Assembly: GCA_963704405.1 (NCBI GenBank)
Contig: OY969903.1
Span: 3,906,001 to 3,970,000, forward strand
DNA: 64,000 nucleotides
DNA from: MFD01213-c1 sp963704405
GTDB taxonomy: Bacteria > Planctomycetota > Phycisphaerae > Tepidisphaerales > Tepidisphaeraceae
Reading direction: 5' to 3'
Shown: positions 44,299 through 54,903 of the stretch, piece after piece
Position numbering within the stretch: position 1 is the stretch's first letter
Layout of the letters: every line of letters begins with the position of its first letter
Notes under the pieces: model-generated
Seen by the model: only the letters and a program-made list of their open reading frames with translations
Databases searched by the model: none
Told to the model about the DNA's origin: nothing
Translations under genes and position numbers: made by a program

Positions 44299-45285
44299 TC
44301 ACGCCTTATGCGTCTCGACGCGCTCCAGCCAGCGTTCGGCGTCCAGCGCCGCTTTGCATCCCATGGCGGCCGCGGTGATGGCCTGCTTGTATACCGGGTC
44401 CGCCACATCGCCGGCGGCAAAGACGCCTTCTGCGCTGGTCATGGTCCGGCCTGCGTCCTTCAGCACCAGGAAGCCCTGCGGATCGGTCTTGAGTTGTCCC
44501 TTCAAAAACCGCGTGTTTGGTGTGTGGCCGATTGCCACGAACATTCCTGGTGCATCGACCGATTGCACTTCGCTGTTTGAAAGGTTTCTGATGCGGACGC
44601 CGGTCATGCCGTGTTCTTCGTCGCCGACTACTTCGTCAACCACGCTGTTCCAGAACGGCTTGACCTTTGGGTTTGACAGCAGCCGTTCGGCCATGATGGG
44701 GCTGGCGCGCATCTGGTCGCGGCCTTTGCGATAGACAAGATGTACCACGCTGGCAAACTTCGTCAGGTAAGTCGCCTCTTCGCACGCCGAGTCGCCACCC
44801 CCCACCACAATCAGCGGCTTGCCCCGAAACCGCGGCAGCGCCCCATCACAAACCGCGCACGCCGACACACCATGATTTTTGAACTTTTCTTCTGATGGCA
44901 ATCCCAGATAGTTGGCGCTCGCGCCGGTGGAGATGACGATCGCCTCCGCCTCAAGGTGCGCGCCGCTTGAATCCGTCAACCGAAACGGCCGCTTCGACAG
45001 ATCGACATCCGCAATGTCCTCGGTGACGATCCGCGTGCCCACGCGCTCAGCCTGCTCGCGCATCGCCATCATCAGTTCCGGTCCCATAATCCCCTTGGGG
45101 AAACCGGGGAAATTTTCCACCTCGGTTGTCAGGTTCAACTGTCCCAGCGGCAATGTTCCGCGCAGGCGGTTTTCTTCGCTGATCGCCCCTTCATAGACGA
45201 TGGGACGAAGATTCGCCCGGGCGGCGTAGATTGCGCAAGTCCATCCGGCGGGGCCGGAACCGATGATCACCAGTTTCTCTGCCAT
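44299..45285 (-). CDS. trxB: Thioredoxin reductase
   Basis: 328-aa NADPH-dependent flavoenzyme. FAD motif IIGSGPAGWTCAIYAARA near residue 6; redox-active CAVCDG near residue 137; NADPH motif VVGGGDSACEEATYL; ending AAGDVADPVYKQAITAAAMG. It keeps thioredoxin reduced, supporting MsrA and other reductases. Full length, no anomalies. Its stop is 38 bp from the rnpA start on the same strand. Confidence 0.95.
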   Translation of the reverse strand: MAEKLVIIGSGPAGWTCAIYAARANLRPIVYEGAISEENRLRGTLPLGQLNLTTEVENFPGFPKGIMGPELMMAMREQAERVGTRIVTEDIADVDLSKRPFRLTDSSGAHLEAEAIVISTGASANYLGLPSEEKFKNHGVSACAVCDGALPRFRGKPLIVVGGGDSACEEATYLTKFASVVHLVYRKGRDQMRASPIMAERLLSNPKVKPFWNSVVDEVVGDEEHGMTGVRIRNLSNSEVQSVDAPGMFVAIGHTPNTRFLKGQLKTDPQGFLVLKDAGRTMTSAEGVFAAGDVADPVYKQAITAAAMGCKAALDAERWLERVETHKA

Positions 45286-45345
45286 TTCACTCTTATAGTA
45301 TGCGTCTGCCGCCGCGAAGAAAGCCCGTTTATGACCGATTAGATC

Positions 45346-46416
45346 TCAACCGGCCAACTTAGCACAAACGGCATCACCAACCTGAGTTGTTGTTGCGGCG
45401 CCACCGAGGTCGCGGGTGTGGTTTTTGGAGTCGGCGACCACCTCTTTGCACGCCTGGTTGATCGCCGCCGCGGCTTTGGGCTGGTCGAGAAAATCGAGCA
45501 TCATCGCCACGCTCAGGAACGTCGCGATGGGGTTGGCGAAGTTTTTGCCGGCGATGTCCGGGGCGCTGCCATGCACCGGCTCAAACATGCTGGCGGCCTG
45601 GCGGGTGGGATTGATGTTGCCGCTGGCGGCCATGCCCATGCCGCCCTGGATGGCCGCGCCCAGGTCCGTGATGATGTCGCCGAACATATTGGTCGTGACG
45701 ATCACATCGTAAATCTTCGGCTTGGTCACCATGTACATCGTGCAGGCGTCGACGTGGTGGTAATCGGTTTCGATGCCGGGGTAATCCGCCTTCACTTCTT
45801 CAAACGCCCGCATCCACAGGTTATGCGCATAACGCAGCACGTTGGTCTTGGCGACCAGCGTCACCTTCTTGCGGCCAAACTGCCGGGCATATTCAAAAGC
45901 AAAGCGAATGCATCGCTCCACGCCGTGGCGGGTGGTCACTTCAATCTGATTGGCGACTTCGTGTTTAGTGCCTTTGTAGAGGAAGCCACCGTTCTGACAA
46001 TAAAGCCCTTCAGTGTTTTCCCGGACGATAATCATGTCGATGTCGTCGGGGCCGACATTCTTCAGCGGCGTCGGCACGTTGGGCAGCAGGCGCGTCGGCC
46101 GCAGGTTGATGTACTGATCCAGCTCGAAACGCATCTTGAGGAGGATGTCGGTTTCGATCAGCCCCTGGGGGATCAACGCGTTGCCGCGGGGGTCTGCGCC
46201 GACCGCGCCGAACAGGATGGCATCGTGGGCGGCCAGTTCCTTCAGTGCTGAATCCGGCAGCGTGATTTTGGTCTTGAGGTAATGCTCTGCGCCAAACGGA
46301 TAATCGGTGGTTTCGTACGTGAAACCAAACTTTTTGGCGGCGACGCCGAGGACCTTCAAACCTTCGGGGACAACTTCTTTCCCGACTCCATCGCCGGGCA
46401 TGACAGCAATCTTCAT
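45346..46416 (-). CDS. leuB: 3-isopropylmalate dehydrogenase family (LeuB)
   Basis: 356-aa beta-decarboxylating dehydrogenase in leucine biosynthesis. MKIAVMPGDGVGKEVVPEGL opens the Rossmann domain; IIVRENTEGLYCQNGG and the catalytic DVIVTTNMFGDIITDLGAAI plus the EPVHGSAPDIAGKNFANP signature are intact. ATG 46416 follows AGGAG. The family also includes tartrate and isocitrate dehydrogenases, so LeuB is likely rather than certain. No other leu genes are adjacent. Confidence 0.85.
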   Translation of the reverse strand: MKIAVMPGDGVGKEVVPEGLKVLGVAAKKFGFTYETTDYPFGAEHYLKTKITLPDSALKELAAHDAILFGAVGADPRGNALIPQGLIETDILLKMRFELDQYINLRPTRLLPNVPTPLKNVGPDDIDMIIVRENTEGLYCQNGGFLYKGTKHEVANQIEVTTRHGVERCIRFAFEYARQFGRKKVTLVAKTNVLRYAHNLWMRAFEEVKADYPGIETDYHHVDACTMYMVTKPKIYDVIVTTNMFGDIITDLGAAIQGGMGMAASGNINPTRQAASMFEPVHGSAPDIAGKNFANPIATFLSVAMMLDFLDQPKAAAAINQACKEVVADSKNHTRDLGGAATTTQVGDAVCAKLAG

Positions 46417-46612
46417 TAGGGCTCCTGATAAGTCTCGAATTATAGGGAGCCAAACGATATCGCCGCGCCGCCAGAAGGCAACGGGAGAAGGCGAGAAGGC
46501 GCGAGACCGCTCAAAAACACCGAAGAGTTGCAAAGAGTGCAGAATTTCGGCGTATTTTGATGGATTTCCCCCTGCTCCGACATGCCGAAGATGAAAACGG
46601 ACCCTTTGAAAA

Positions 46613-46645
46613 CAAAACAGCCCCGGAATAACCGGGGGTGTTTTG
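46613..46645 (-). terminator. Terminator after the secretin gene
   Basis: CAAAACAGCCCCGG and CCGGGGGTGTTTTG form a hairpin with one internal mismatch, 25 bp past the secretin stop. The arms carry their own A/T ends, so it can work on both strands. Confidence 0.65.
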
Positions 46646-46669
46646 CTTCAATTTTAACAATCCAATTGT

Positions 46670-49600
46670 TCAACCTGCGTTGAGTTTGCTGCTTAGGAGC
46701 GGGAACTGCTTCTGCTCCTGTTCGTGCTGGATCAGGATGGTCGGCTTGACCAGGATGAGCAGAATCTGCTCGTCCTGAGCCATGGCGCGGTTGGTGAAGA
46801 GGCGCTTGAGGAAAGGGATTTTGCTGAGGATGGGGACGCCTTGCTCGCGTTCGCTTTCACCGGCGAGCGTTTGGCCGCCGAGGAGCAGGGTTGCGCCGTC
46901 GGGGACCGAGCAGGATGTCCGGACGATCGTCGTATCCAGCGTCGGCAACTGCAGGGTGCCCGAGACAATCTGCGCCGGCTGATTGGTGAGCCCATTGTTC
47001 ACAGGCTGAACCACCGCAGAGATGCTGAACGGCACGAGCGCCCGCAGGCGTGCGAGCTGCGGCTGCATATCCAGAAAGACATACTTGCGGTCGGGTGAAA
47101 CCGTCGCAAGCACATTCAGGACGACACCGGTGGCGACCGTCGTGCTGACGGTCGGCTGGAACAGCGCGGCCCCGGGAGCGACGACTGGTGTGAGGTCGCT
47201 GACATAAGCCTGCTGTGTTTCGACGACCAGCACAGCGCGTTGGCCGCTGAACAGGGTGAGCCGCGGCGCGGTGAGGTTGGTTGTATTCTGATTTGCCTGG
47301 ACGGCGCGAATCAGGAAATTCACAGTGAAGTTGTCGAGATAAGAACCCTGGATGACGATCGGGTTGGGGTAATCGCCGGGGTTGGCCGGGATGCTGCCGG
47401 GCACCGAGGCGTTGCCGACGTTGCTCTGCCAATCGAGGGTGCGGGAGCCCTGGGCGGGATTGGAGACAATGTTGCCGTTGGCGTCGCGGAAAGTTGAGTT
47501 GTCGGTGACCTGGTTCTGGATGACCGGAATCGGGCTGAACCGGCTGGACCAGACACCGGATTTTGGATCGAGCGGGTTCTTGAGCGGATTGAACTGGAAG
47601 TCGGCGTCGATGCCGATGTCTTCCAGGTAGTTTCGCTGCACCGTCAGGAAGCGGGTTTCGATGCTGACCTGCAACGCCTGGCTGGCGCGGAGGCTGTCGA
47701 GCACCTTGGTGATGGCGTGGTGATTTTCCGGGGTCTGCGTGATGAGCAGGACAGCGCGGAGGGGGCTGGAACTGATGGAACCGACGTCGCCGCCGTTGTC
47801 TTTCCATGTGGTGGAGGCGACGTTGTCGACGATGTACTTCTTGATTTCGTCGATGCGCTGTTCGCGCTGGCCCTGCTGGTTCTGCTGGTCGTTGTTGCCG
47901 TTGCCGCCCTGATTGGTGAAGAGGTTCTGATTGCCACCACCACCACCACCGCCGCGGCCACCACCACCGCCACCACCACCACCGCCTTGATTGGTGATAT
48001 CGAGGCTGGGGGCGTTGGTGTAGTCGGGCGCGACGAAGAGCAGGTCGTTGATGTCGTAACGCTGGGTGACGACGTTTTTGTTCAGTTCCTTGCGGGTGCT
48101 GATAGTGATGACGCCTTCGTCGACCGAGTAGCCGAGCTTGCGATCATCTTCTTCGCCTTCGACGCTCTTGAAGATCAGCTCGAGCGCCTTGGAGAACTTG
48201 ATGTCGCGCAGGCGGGCCGTGACCGGAGCGTCGCGGCTGATGCTGGCGCGCTCCAAGGCAGGCCAATCGACATAAATATTCGCGCCGGTGACATCGCGGA
48301 GGAATTCGATCACGTCGGCAAAGCTGTTGGCGTTGAAGTGAAGCTCGGGGAGTTTGCGATCGAGCTGGGCCTGAATGGCGGCGTCTTCAGTATTTTCCCC
48401 ACGCTCTTCCTTGACCTCCTGATCGCGCATCTCGCTGATCTCAGGCCAGTTGGTCGGATAGCGGATGATGTCCTCGTAGGGGATTTTTTTCTCTTCGGTC
48501 TTGTTCAGTTGCTGAGTGAGCTGGCGGTTGAATTCTTCTTTATATTGCCGCTGTTCTTCAAGATTGGACTTGTCTTCGATCAGCATCCGGACGCTGCTGG
48601 CGTATTCGTTGGTGGGGTCCAGCGCCTGGATATGGTCGATGACCGCGAGCGCTTCGCGATACTTGGCCTGCTCGATGTATTGGCGGGCATCCTGAATGAG
48701 GCCGGATACGGTTCGTTCGCGATCGCGCTGGGCCATCTCGGCGCACTGCTGCTGGTTGCGGATGGAGTCGGACAGCGCGGCCCGGGCGTCGGCTTCGGTT
48801 TTAGTCTGCCGCGCCCGCTCCAGCGATGCGCGAGTATTGGCGAGCGTGGTGTCAAAGTCATTGATCTGCGACTGCGTGAAGATCGTCGGATCGGTATTGC
48901 GGGCGATCTGAGCGCGGTCGATGGCGCGCTGAGCAGCCGCATAATCACCGGCGGTGATCGATTGATTGGCAGCGGTGATGGCCGAGTTGAACGCGTACGT
49001 GATCGCCTGAATGCGTTCATTGATGCCGCGATCGAATCGCGCGAGTCCGCCGGGCTGAACGCCAACACCCATGACGGCAGCCAACTCATCGCGGCCGGAA
49101 CGGGCCTGCTCGTTATTCGGATCGAGTTCGGCAGCGTGAGTGAAATCGGCGAGCGCTTCGCTTCGCTGGTTGGCCGCCTGCTCCTGGCGCAGCTTTCTGC
49201 ACCAGTTGCTGGGCCTGATAACTCTGCTGCTGTTGACGGATTTTGTCGAGGTTGGCCGCGGAATCCAATGCCCGATCGGCGGCGTCACCGCCGGCATGAG
49301 CGGGGGCAACAGCCGGCGGCATCGGGGCCGGGGCGGCAGCGACGGGCGCGGGAGCAGGCACCGGCGTTACCAGGGCGGGGGGAGCGGCAGGGGCAGCTTC
49401 GGCAGCTGGCGCGGATGTTACCGGCGCGGCATCAGGGGCGGGCGCGGGCGTCACTGGCGCAGCGGGCGCCGCCGTCGCATCGGCCGGAGGCGCGGGCGCC
49501 GGTGTGGGTTCGGTCTGCGCCATCGAAATCTGATTCGACGGCACGCTCACAATGGGAGCCGGCGATGGAGCCGCGGGAGCGGCAGCCGAAGCAGCCGACG

Positions 49601-50645
49601 GGGGCGCGGCGGCAACTGCGGGGGCTGCGGCCGGAACCGGAGCCGGCGTGGATTGAGCAGCCGACGCGGCATCAGCCTTTTCCTTGGCATCCATCTTCGA
49701 CAGCATCGACGCCGGGGCTTCTTCAAAAAGCCCGGGCTTATATTTGGCATCGCGGGCGGCGGTCAGGTCCTTGCGGGCGGCGTTCCAGTCGCCTTTGCGG
49801 TACTCATCGTGCCCTTTGATATAGAGCGACTTGGCGTCAACGCCGGCGGCGCGAGCGTAGGTTTGGGCCAGCGCCAATTGCTCACCGGCCTTGGAACGGG
49901 TGCCGGTGTCGGCAAAGCCGTTGTTGGCGGCGTTCTGATAATGAATGGTGGCTTCGTTGTATTGCTTGTTGTTCAGCGCCTGCTGGCCTAATTCAAATTC
50001 GGCGCGGGCGTTCTGCCGTTCCTGGGTTGCGCTCTGGGCTTTGGCGAGCGTGTTTGCGAGGGTGGTTTTGTCGTAATCGGAAAGACCGTCTGAGCTGACC
50101 TGCTTCAGCGTGGTGACGGATTCTTCGTACTGACCGTCTTTATATTGTTGAACGCCTTTATTGAAGATCTCCTGATTTGGAGACGAGGCGGATGCGAGCA
50201 TCGGTGTCGCGGTCTGCACCGCGGCGACTTCCGGGGCGATGACCGCCGCCCGGGACTGGCTGGCGGGCGTGGAATAACTGGGCGTAACCTGCGCGGTTTT
50301 GGCGGAGGCCGCGGGAATCGCGGGCCGGGTCAAAAGCCCCGAGTACGTCGCATCGGCGCCGTTGCCGGCATCCTGCGAGCGGTCGGCGGCCTGCACGCGG
50401 GAGAGCCGCGACAGCAACCCAACCGGCAGCGCAAAGTTCACCGCCAGCCCGATTGCGATGGCGCGGCGGCGACGGGTTGCAGCAATTTCTGAAGAATCTT
50501 TTTGATTTCCCGAAACACGCCGGGTGATGGCGGCATCAGTCAGAGCAGAACGCTCATGATCCGAAAGATCATGTTGATCGTTGGAACGATCCAGGGAGGG
50601 AAGGTGAGCCGATGAAGCAGTCTTTCCAAAACGATCGAAGAACAC
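46670..50645 (-). CDS. Giant secretin (type II/IV pilus type) with TPR-like and Ala/Pro-rich N-terminus, one-base frameshift
   Basis: Corrected length 1324 aa, about twice a normal secretin. Order: basic region and signal-like helix near residues 60-86 (RRRRAIAIGLAVNFALPVGL); TPR-like helices (GVQQYKDGQYEESVTTLKQV, ELGQQALNNKQYNEATIHYQ, IKGHDEYRKGDWNAARKDLT); about 160 residues of Ala/Pro; further helical repeats; an N0/STN-type domain (LPELHFNANSFADVIEFLRD); a Gly-rich linker; and the secretin core, with VPDGATLLLGGQTLAGESER and VPILSKIPFLKRLF. The shift is an extra base at 49194-49196: QLVQK should continue LRQEQAANQRSEALADF. It would form an outer-membrane pore. Confidence 0.85.
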
Positions 50646-51476
50646 AGCGTTCCTCCAGTAAGGCGTCAGACGTTTCCCGTACGATAGCCTGTCGTCGCAT
50701 CATCGCGACGGCACTGCCGCAGCGACGACTCATGTCGCATGCGACGGCCTCGCAGCCCGGGTTGAGCCTGCGCGTGTCGAAGACGCCGGTAGCGGTCGCC
50801 TTCACATCTCCAAACCCGCCACGCGCCACCGCGGCTGGTCGTAATCCCGCCCCACGATGCCCAGTTCAGTCGTCAAAGTGGCGCACCGCGCACTGCATCT
50901 GGCCGGTCTCACCTGGCGAGGCGGGAGCGGCGGCGGCGGTCATTGACGAAGCTTCGGGCATGTGTGGGGAAATCCGGTGTCGGTCTCTCGGTGTCGAACT
51001 CTCCGCGGGAGTCGGCTTTCTACGTTGATCTCTGTCTTGCTATGGAACGGTCTATACAGGACTGACGAATCGAACGAACTTTGAAACTTTCAACCTTCGC
51101 GAAACATTCAGCAGCAGGCCGACCTCTTTCCCTCATGCGCTCCATCGCACTTTCGGGAGCCTTTTTGGGGCACCATCGTTACGACAGCGCGGGCATGTTA
51201 CCGCGGCTATCCATTGCGGGAGAAACTTTTACCGTCTTTCGCGCCAAGATGCGAGAGCGCCCGCACGCGTTCTGCTGATGTCTGGGAATTTATCGGTCGC
51301 ACGAGAATTTGCGGACGGAAGATTAATGAAAACCAGCGCCAGGAGAACACCGTCGACGCAAGCGGCCCAGCCGCAAGGCAGGCGAGTTTAAGCGAAGGGT
51401 TTAGGGCGTGCAAATAAAATTGCAGGTGGATGAAGGCAGCCCTGCCGGCGCAGGGCTGCCCGAAGTCTTTTGTCTC
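50646..51476. other. 830-bp gene-free region
   Basis: Between the secretin and the amine oxidase. High GC, with short open frames but no ribosome sites, family motifs or RNA genes recognised. It must carry the secretin promoter. A perfect 11-bp hairpin (51435-51460) lies at its end. It may hold remnants or an RNA that I cannot identify. Confidence 0.4.
51435..51460 (-). terminator. Hairpin after the amine oxidase gene
   Basis: GGCAGCCCTGC (51435-51445) and GCAGGGCTGCC (51450-51460) pair perfectly over a 4-nt loop, 17 bp past the stop. The T-tract is weak on either strand. Confidence 0.5.
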
Positions 51477-53000
51477 TTATGCCGGGGAGAGGATTTTTAC
51501 CGGTTTGGTTGTTGGGGCTTCCTTGAATAACCCGTCGCGCAGCGCGATTTTCCGGGCGATTCCGGTGCCGCTGGTGAGGGCGCCTTCCATGTAACCGACG
51601 AACTTGTAGCAGGCGTGTTCGCCTGCGAAGTGCAGGCGGCCGAGGCCTTTAGCCAAGAGCGGGCCAGTGGTTGTGACTTGTCCGGGAGCGGGGAAAGAAT
51701 AGCCGGAGAGGGTCCAGGGGTCTTCCGGCCAGCTCATGAAACGGGATTTGACGAAGTTGTCGGTGAAGCCGGGATAGAGCTTTTCAATGGCTTCCCCGAA
51801 GACTTTATCACGCTGATCTTTAGGGACGGCACGCGACTTGGCGGCGGCGGGCCCGCCGCTGAAGCAGCTTAGTTCGGCTTCACCGTCGCCGGGCTGGTTG
51901 TCGGTGCCTTCCCAAGTAAGGCTGATGAACGTGTCGCTCTGGCTGTCGGGAGAGAGCTTTTTGGCGTTCCAGAAACGGGATTTCACCACCGACAGATATT
52001 TGATGTTGTCGCCCATCTGCGGAGCGATGGTGTCGGGGATTTCGGGGCTGAAGCGGATTTTTTTCCATGTGGACGGAGGCACGGCCAGGACAACGTCATC
52101 CACTTCAATCGTTCGGCCGTCCTTGCAGGTGACGATCATTTTGTCGCCTTGGCCGTTTACTTCGGTCACAGGCAGGCCGGTGATGAGGCGTTTGCCGATT
52201 TGCTCGGCGAATTTCATGGCAAGCTGCTGGTTGCCGCCTTTGCAGCGGAACACTTCGCTTTCGGTCCAGTATTTTTCGACACCGCCGCCTTTAACCTGTG
52301 CGAGGTTGCCGAGATAGCTCTGCATTTCCATGGATTGGCCGTTGTTGCCTTCGAGCTGGGAAACGACGCCGAGCTTGCAGAGGGGTTCGAGCTTGAGGTC
52401 ATCAACCCACTGGCGGGTGGTCTTTTTATCAAAGGCCAGGGCGTTGGTGCTGTTCCAGGGTTCGTCTTCGTTGATGTCGCGGGCGTCGTCATTCATCTTA
52501 CTGAGGGCGGCGGCCATCTGGTCGTAAAGGTCCTTCGCCTGCTTGGCATCGAGGAGATTGCCGCCGAGCATGAGCGGGGATTGGGAGCCTTCTTCCCCTT
52601 CGGTGACGTCGATGAATTCGAGGCCAAAGAGTTCTTTGTAGGCGACCCAGTGTGGGTGGTTGGAGCCGATGAGTTCTCCGCCGCCCTCGACATTTTTGCC
52701 GGCGACGAGGTCATTGAAAGACAGCACGCGGCCGCTGACGCGATCGCGGGCTTCGATGACTGTGACGTCATAACCGGCGGTCATTAATTCATAGGCGCAG
52801 GAAAGACCGGCGAACCCCGCGCCGATGATGGCGACGCGCAGGCCGTTGCGTTTGACCGGTTCGTCGGCAAACACTGGATAGCGGCTGAGAAGCAATCCCG
52901 CGGAGGCGGCAAGCGACGCCGCGAGGAATTGCCGGCGCGTGGGGCCGTCAATGCGGGGACCAAATTGATTGTGCAGACGGGCGAAGAGCGATCGGGCCAT
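51477..53000 (-). CDS. TAT-exported flavin monoamine oxidase
   Basis: 507-aa flavoprotein. TAT signal near residues 21-45 (TRRQFLAASLAASAGLLLSR), so it folds with FAD before export. FAD motif VAIIGAGFAGLSCAYELMTA, then VIEARDRVSGRV; the C-terminal LHFAGEHACYKFVGYMEGAL closes the FAD site. Family enzymes oxidise amines or amino acids to imines with release of hydrogen peroxide; the substrate here is unknown. A complex of inverted repeats stands before its start. Confidence 0.88.
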   Translation of the reverse strand: MARSLFARLHNQFGPRIDGPTRRQFLAASLAASAGLLLSRYPVFADEPVKRNGLRVAIIGAGFAGLSCAYELMTAGYDVTVIEARDRVSGRVLSFNDLVAGKNVEGGGELIGSNHPHWVAYKELFGLEFIDVTEGEEGSQSPLMLGGNLLDAKQAKDLYDQMAAALSKMNDDARDINEDEPWNSTNALAFDKKTTRQWVDDLKLEPLCKLGVVSQLEGNNGQSMEMQSYLGNLAQVKGGGVEKYWTESEVFRCKGGNQQLAMKFAEQIGKRLITGLPVTEVNGQGDKMIVTCKDGRTIEVDDVVLAVPPSTWKKIRFSPEIPDTIAPQMGDNIKYLSVVKSRFWNAKKLSPDSQSDTFISLTWEGTDNQPGDGEAELSCFSGGPAAAKSRAVPKDQRDKVFGEAIEKLYPGFTDNFVKSRFMSWPEDPWTLSGYSFPAPGQVTTTGPLLAKGLGRLHFAGEHACYKFVGYMEGALTSGTGIARKIALRDGLFKEAPTTKPVKILSPA

Positions 53001-53022
53001 GGTTTTCTCTTTTCATCTCCCC

Positions 53023-53283
53023 CTTGTCCTGAGCGGAGGCGGTACTCCGCCGGAGTCGAAGGAGCTAGCCGGGAGACAATAAACTGTAGTTTCTGACAAA
53101 AACCTCTGACGTGACATAGGCCTTGGCTCGTGTCACATCAGAGGTTTTCGGGACACGCGTTTACACCTTCCTCGTCCTGAGCGCGGCTTGCCTCCAAGTC
53201 GAAATCTCCAGTGCCAATTACATTTCACTGACTTCTTGGCCAGATCCTTCGACTCCAGCGGATACGCCTGCGCTCAGGACAAG
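53023..53283. repeat. Paired REP-like units TTGTCCTGAGC...GTCGAAGGA flanking a hairpin
   Basis: Left unit CTTGTCCTGAGC to GAGTCGAAGGA (53023-53063) and an inverted right unit TCCTTCGACTCC to GCTCAGGACAAG (53245-53283), differing at only a few bases; a partial third unit starts near 53174. Between them AAAACCTCTGACGTGACA (53099) is inverted at about 53130-53147 with one mismatch. The set fills the gap between two genes like a BIME. Confidence 0.7.
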
Positions 53284-53294
53284 TGCACTACAAA

Positions 53295-54428
53295 TTATTC
53301 ATCATTTGTAGGACCAACGCACACCATCCACAGCTTGAAGAAGTTCACGATCTGCTGCTTGGTGAGCTTGTTGGCGCCGAGGTGATACATCACCTTGCTG
53401 TTGCTCGGCGTGGTGCCGCCGGGGATGAAGGTGTCGACGTAATCGATCCGGCCGGTGAGGCAGGGGATGGAGTTGTCGACAGCGAAGAAGGCGTCTTCCT
53501 GGCTCATGTTGGCAAAAGCAGCGGACTCGCTGGCGGCGGGCTTGTTCTTGTCTTCGTTGAAGCGAAGGTTGAAGTCATAGTGCCCTTTGCCGTTAGCGGC
53601 GCGCTGCGGGTCTTCGATCCACTTGATGGAACCGGTGACGGCGTCGTCAAAGTCTTTGCCGTTGAGCTGATACTTAAAATGAATGCCGTCGGTGAACCAG
53701 TTGCCGGTTTCGTAGTCGTAATCGAGGCGGCCGTTGACGAATGTGTGGGGATAAACTTCCGCGGGGCCTTTGGCCAGTTCGATGGCGTTGAAGCTCATCG
53801 GGTCGGTCTTTTTCACGGTGATTTCGACGGTTTTGTCGCCGACCAGCCGCTTATAGGTATAGCTGGTGAGGGTTTCTTTCTTTTCGGCCTTACCCTGGAG
53901 GGTGCCGCCGAACTTGTCGGTGAAGGCCTGGGCTTTGCCGACGGCGTCGATGGCGATGCGGAGCGGGCTCTCGCCGCCGCCCAGGTTATACGCGCCGGAG
54001 ACGGGGTCGATGGCGATTTCGCCGATCCACTTGCCGACATCTTTACGCTGCTTCAGATCATTCGGATTCAACACGGCGATGTACGTGTTGAACGCCATCT
54101 TCGCTTCCTGCTTGGAGCGCTTCAGGATGCTGCTGTACAGCTTGGGCTGGCGGAAGATGTCGCCGTTGTACTGCGTGGTCTTGGCGACGTTCATCTGGAA
54201 GTTGTACTGGTCTTGCGCGCCCAGCGCCGGCGAGCCTTCCTTGAGATCGCCGGATTGATCGAGATTGGTGCGGGTATTAAAGGTGATGTTCATCGTGCCG
54301 TTGATGACATCGTCCTCGGTGATGGTGTTGTCGTCCGCGGCCCGGGCGACAGGGGCAAGGCACAACAATGCCGAGCCGAAAAGCGACGCAAGCAGCGCGA
54401 CAACGGTAGCGCGACCAAAAGTTTTCAT
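53295..54428 (-). CDS. Secreted protein of unknown function
   Basis: 377-aa exported protein. ATG 54428 follows GGAGG; signal peptide residues 1-31 (FGRATVVALLASLFGSALLC, cleavage after ARA). The mature domain is mixed beta/alpha with motifs like NTYIAVLNPNDLKQRKDVGK, GKWIGEIAIDPVSGAYNLGG and ITVKKTDPMSFNAIELAKGP. No family recognised. It lies between the amine oxidase and tRNA-Lys and is probably monocistronic. Confidence 0.6.
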   Translation of the reverse strand: MKTFGRATVVALLASLFGSALLCLAPVARAADDNTITEDDVINGTMNITFNTRTNLDQSGDLKEGSPALGAQDQYNFQMNVAKTTQYNGDIFRQPKLYSSILKRSKQEAKMAFNTYIAVLNPNDLKQRKDVGKWIGEIAIDPVSGAYNLGGGESPLRIAIDAVGKAQAFTDKFGGTLQGKAEKKETLTSYTYKRLVGDKTVEITVKKTDPMSFNAIELAKGPAEVYPHTFVNGRLDYDYETGNWFTDGIHFKYQLNGKDFDDAVTGSIKWIEDPQRAANGKGHYDFNLRFNEDKNKPAASESAAFANMSQEDAFFAVDNSIPCLTGRIDYVDTFIPGGTTPSNSKVMYHLGANKLTKQQIVNFFKLWMVCVGPTNDE

Positions 54429-54674
54429 CAGGAGCCTCCCATGGAAAGAATTGCGGCGGTGTAGTCGAAGCGGCCTTTCTCGGCCGATACCAGGGCCACC
54501 TGCCCGCCACGATTCTAACTGAGGCGGAGATTGTCGCAATGAATGGACGCGGGTGTATTAGAATTGTTGGAAAATATTTGATGGTGTCTCACGGGGCGAG
54601 GAAGGGAGATGTGGTAGCGTGCAACTTTAATGTTGCATGGGCGTCTTAAAGACCTGGCATGGAAACACGGCGGG

Positions 54675-54703
54675 TTGAGAGATGGGGAGTGTTATCCTAT
54701 AGT
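54675..54703 (+). promoter_or_regulatory. Promoter of tRNA-Lys
   Basis: TTGAGA (54675-54680), exactly 17 nt, TATAGT (54698-54703). Start near 54710, about 38 nt before the tRNA. The rest of 54429-54747 holds only a short GTGCAAC/GTTGCAT hairpin. Confidence 0.7.
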
Positions 54704-54747
54704 GCCCGTCCTTTGCCGCGGCCAGGTGCATTGCCTGGGTGCGGGAA

Positions 54748-54820
<73 letters not shown>

Positions 54821-54903
54821 TTTTCATCATTTCACTGCAATGCGTGGGGGAGGGTTAACAGAATCTCTTCAGCGACGCTTGATCGCCATCGTTTCCAGCG
54901 AGT

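Noticed and set aside
47717..49819. 700-codon open frame opposite the secretin
   Set aside because: Antisense shadow of a GC-rich gene: low-complexity product, no ribosome site, and the other strand has clear secretin motifs.
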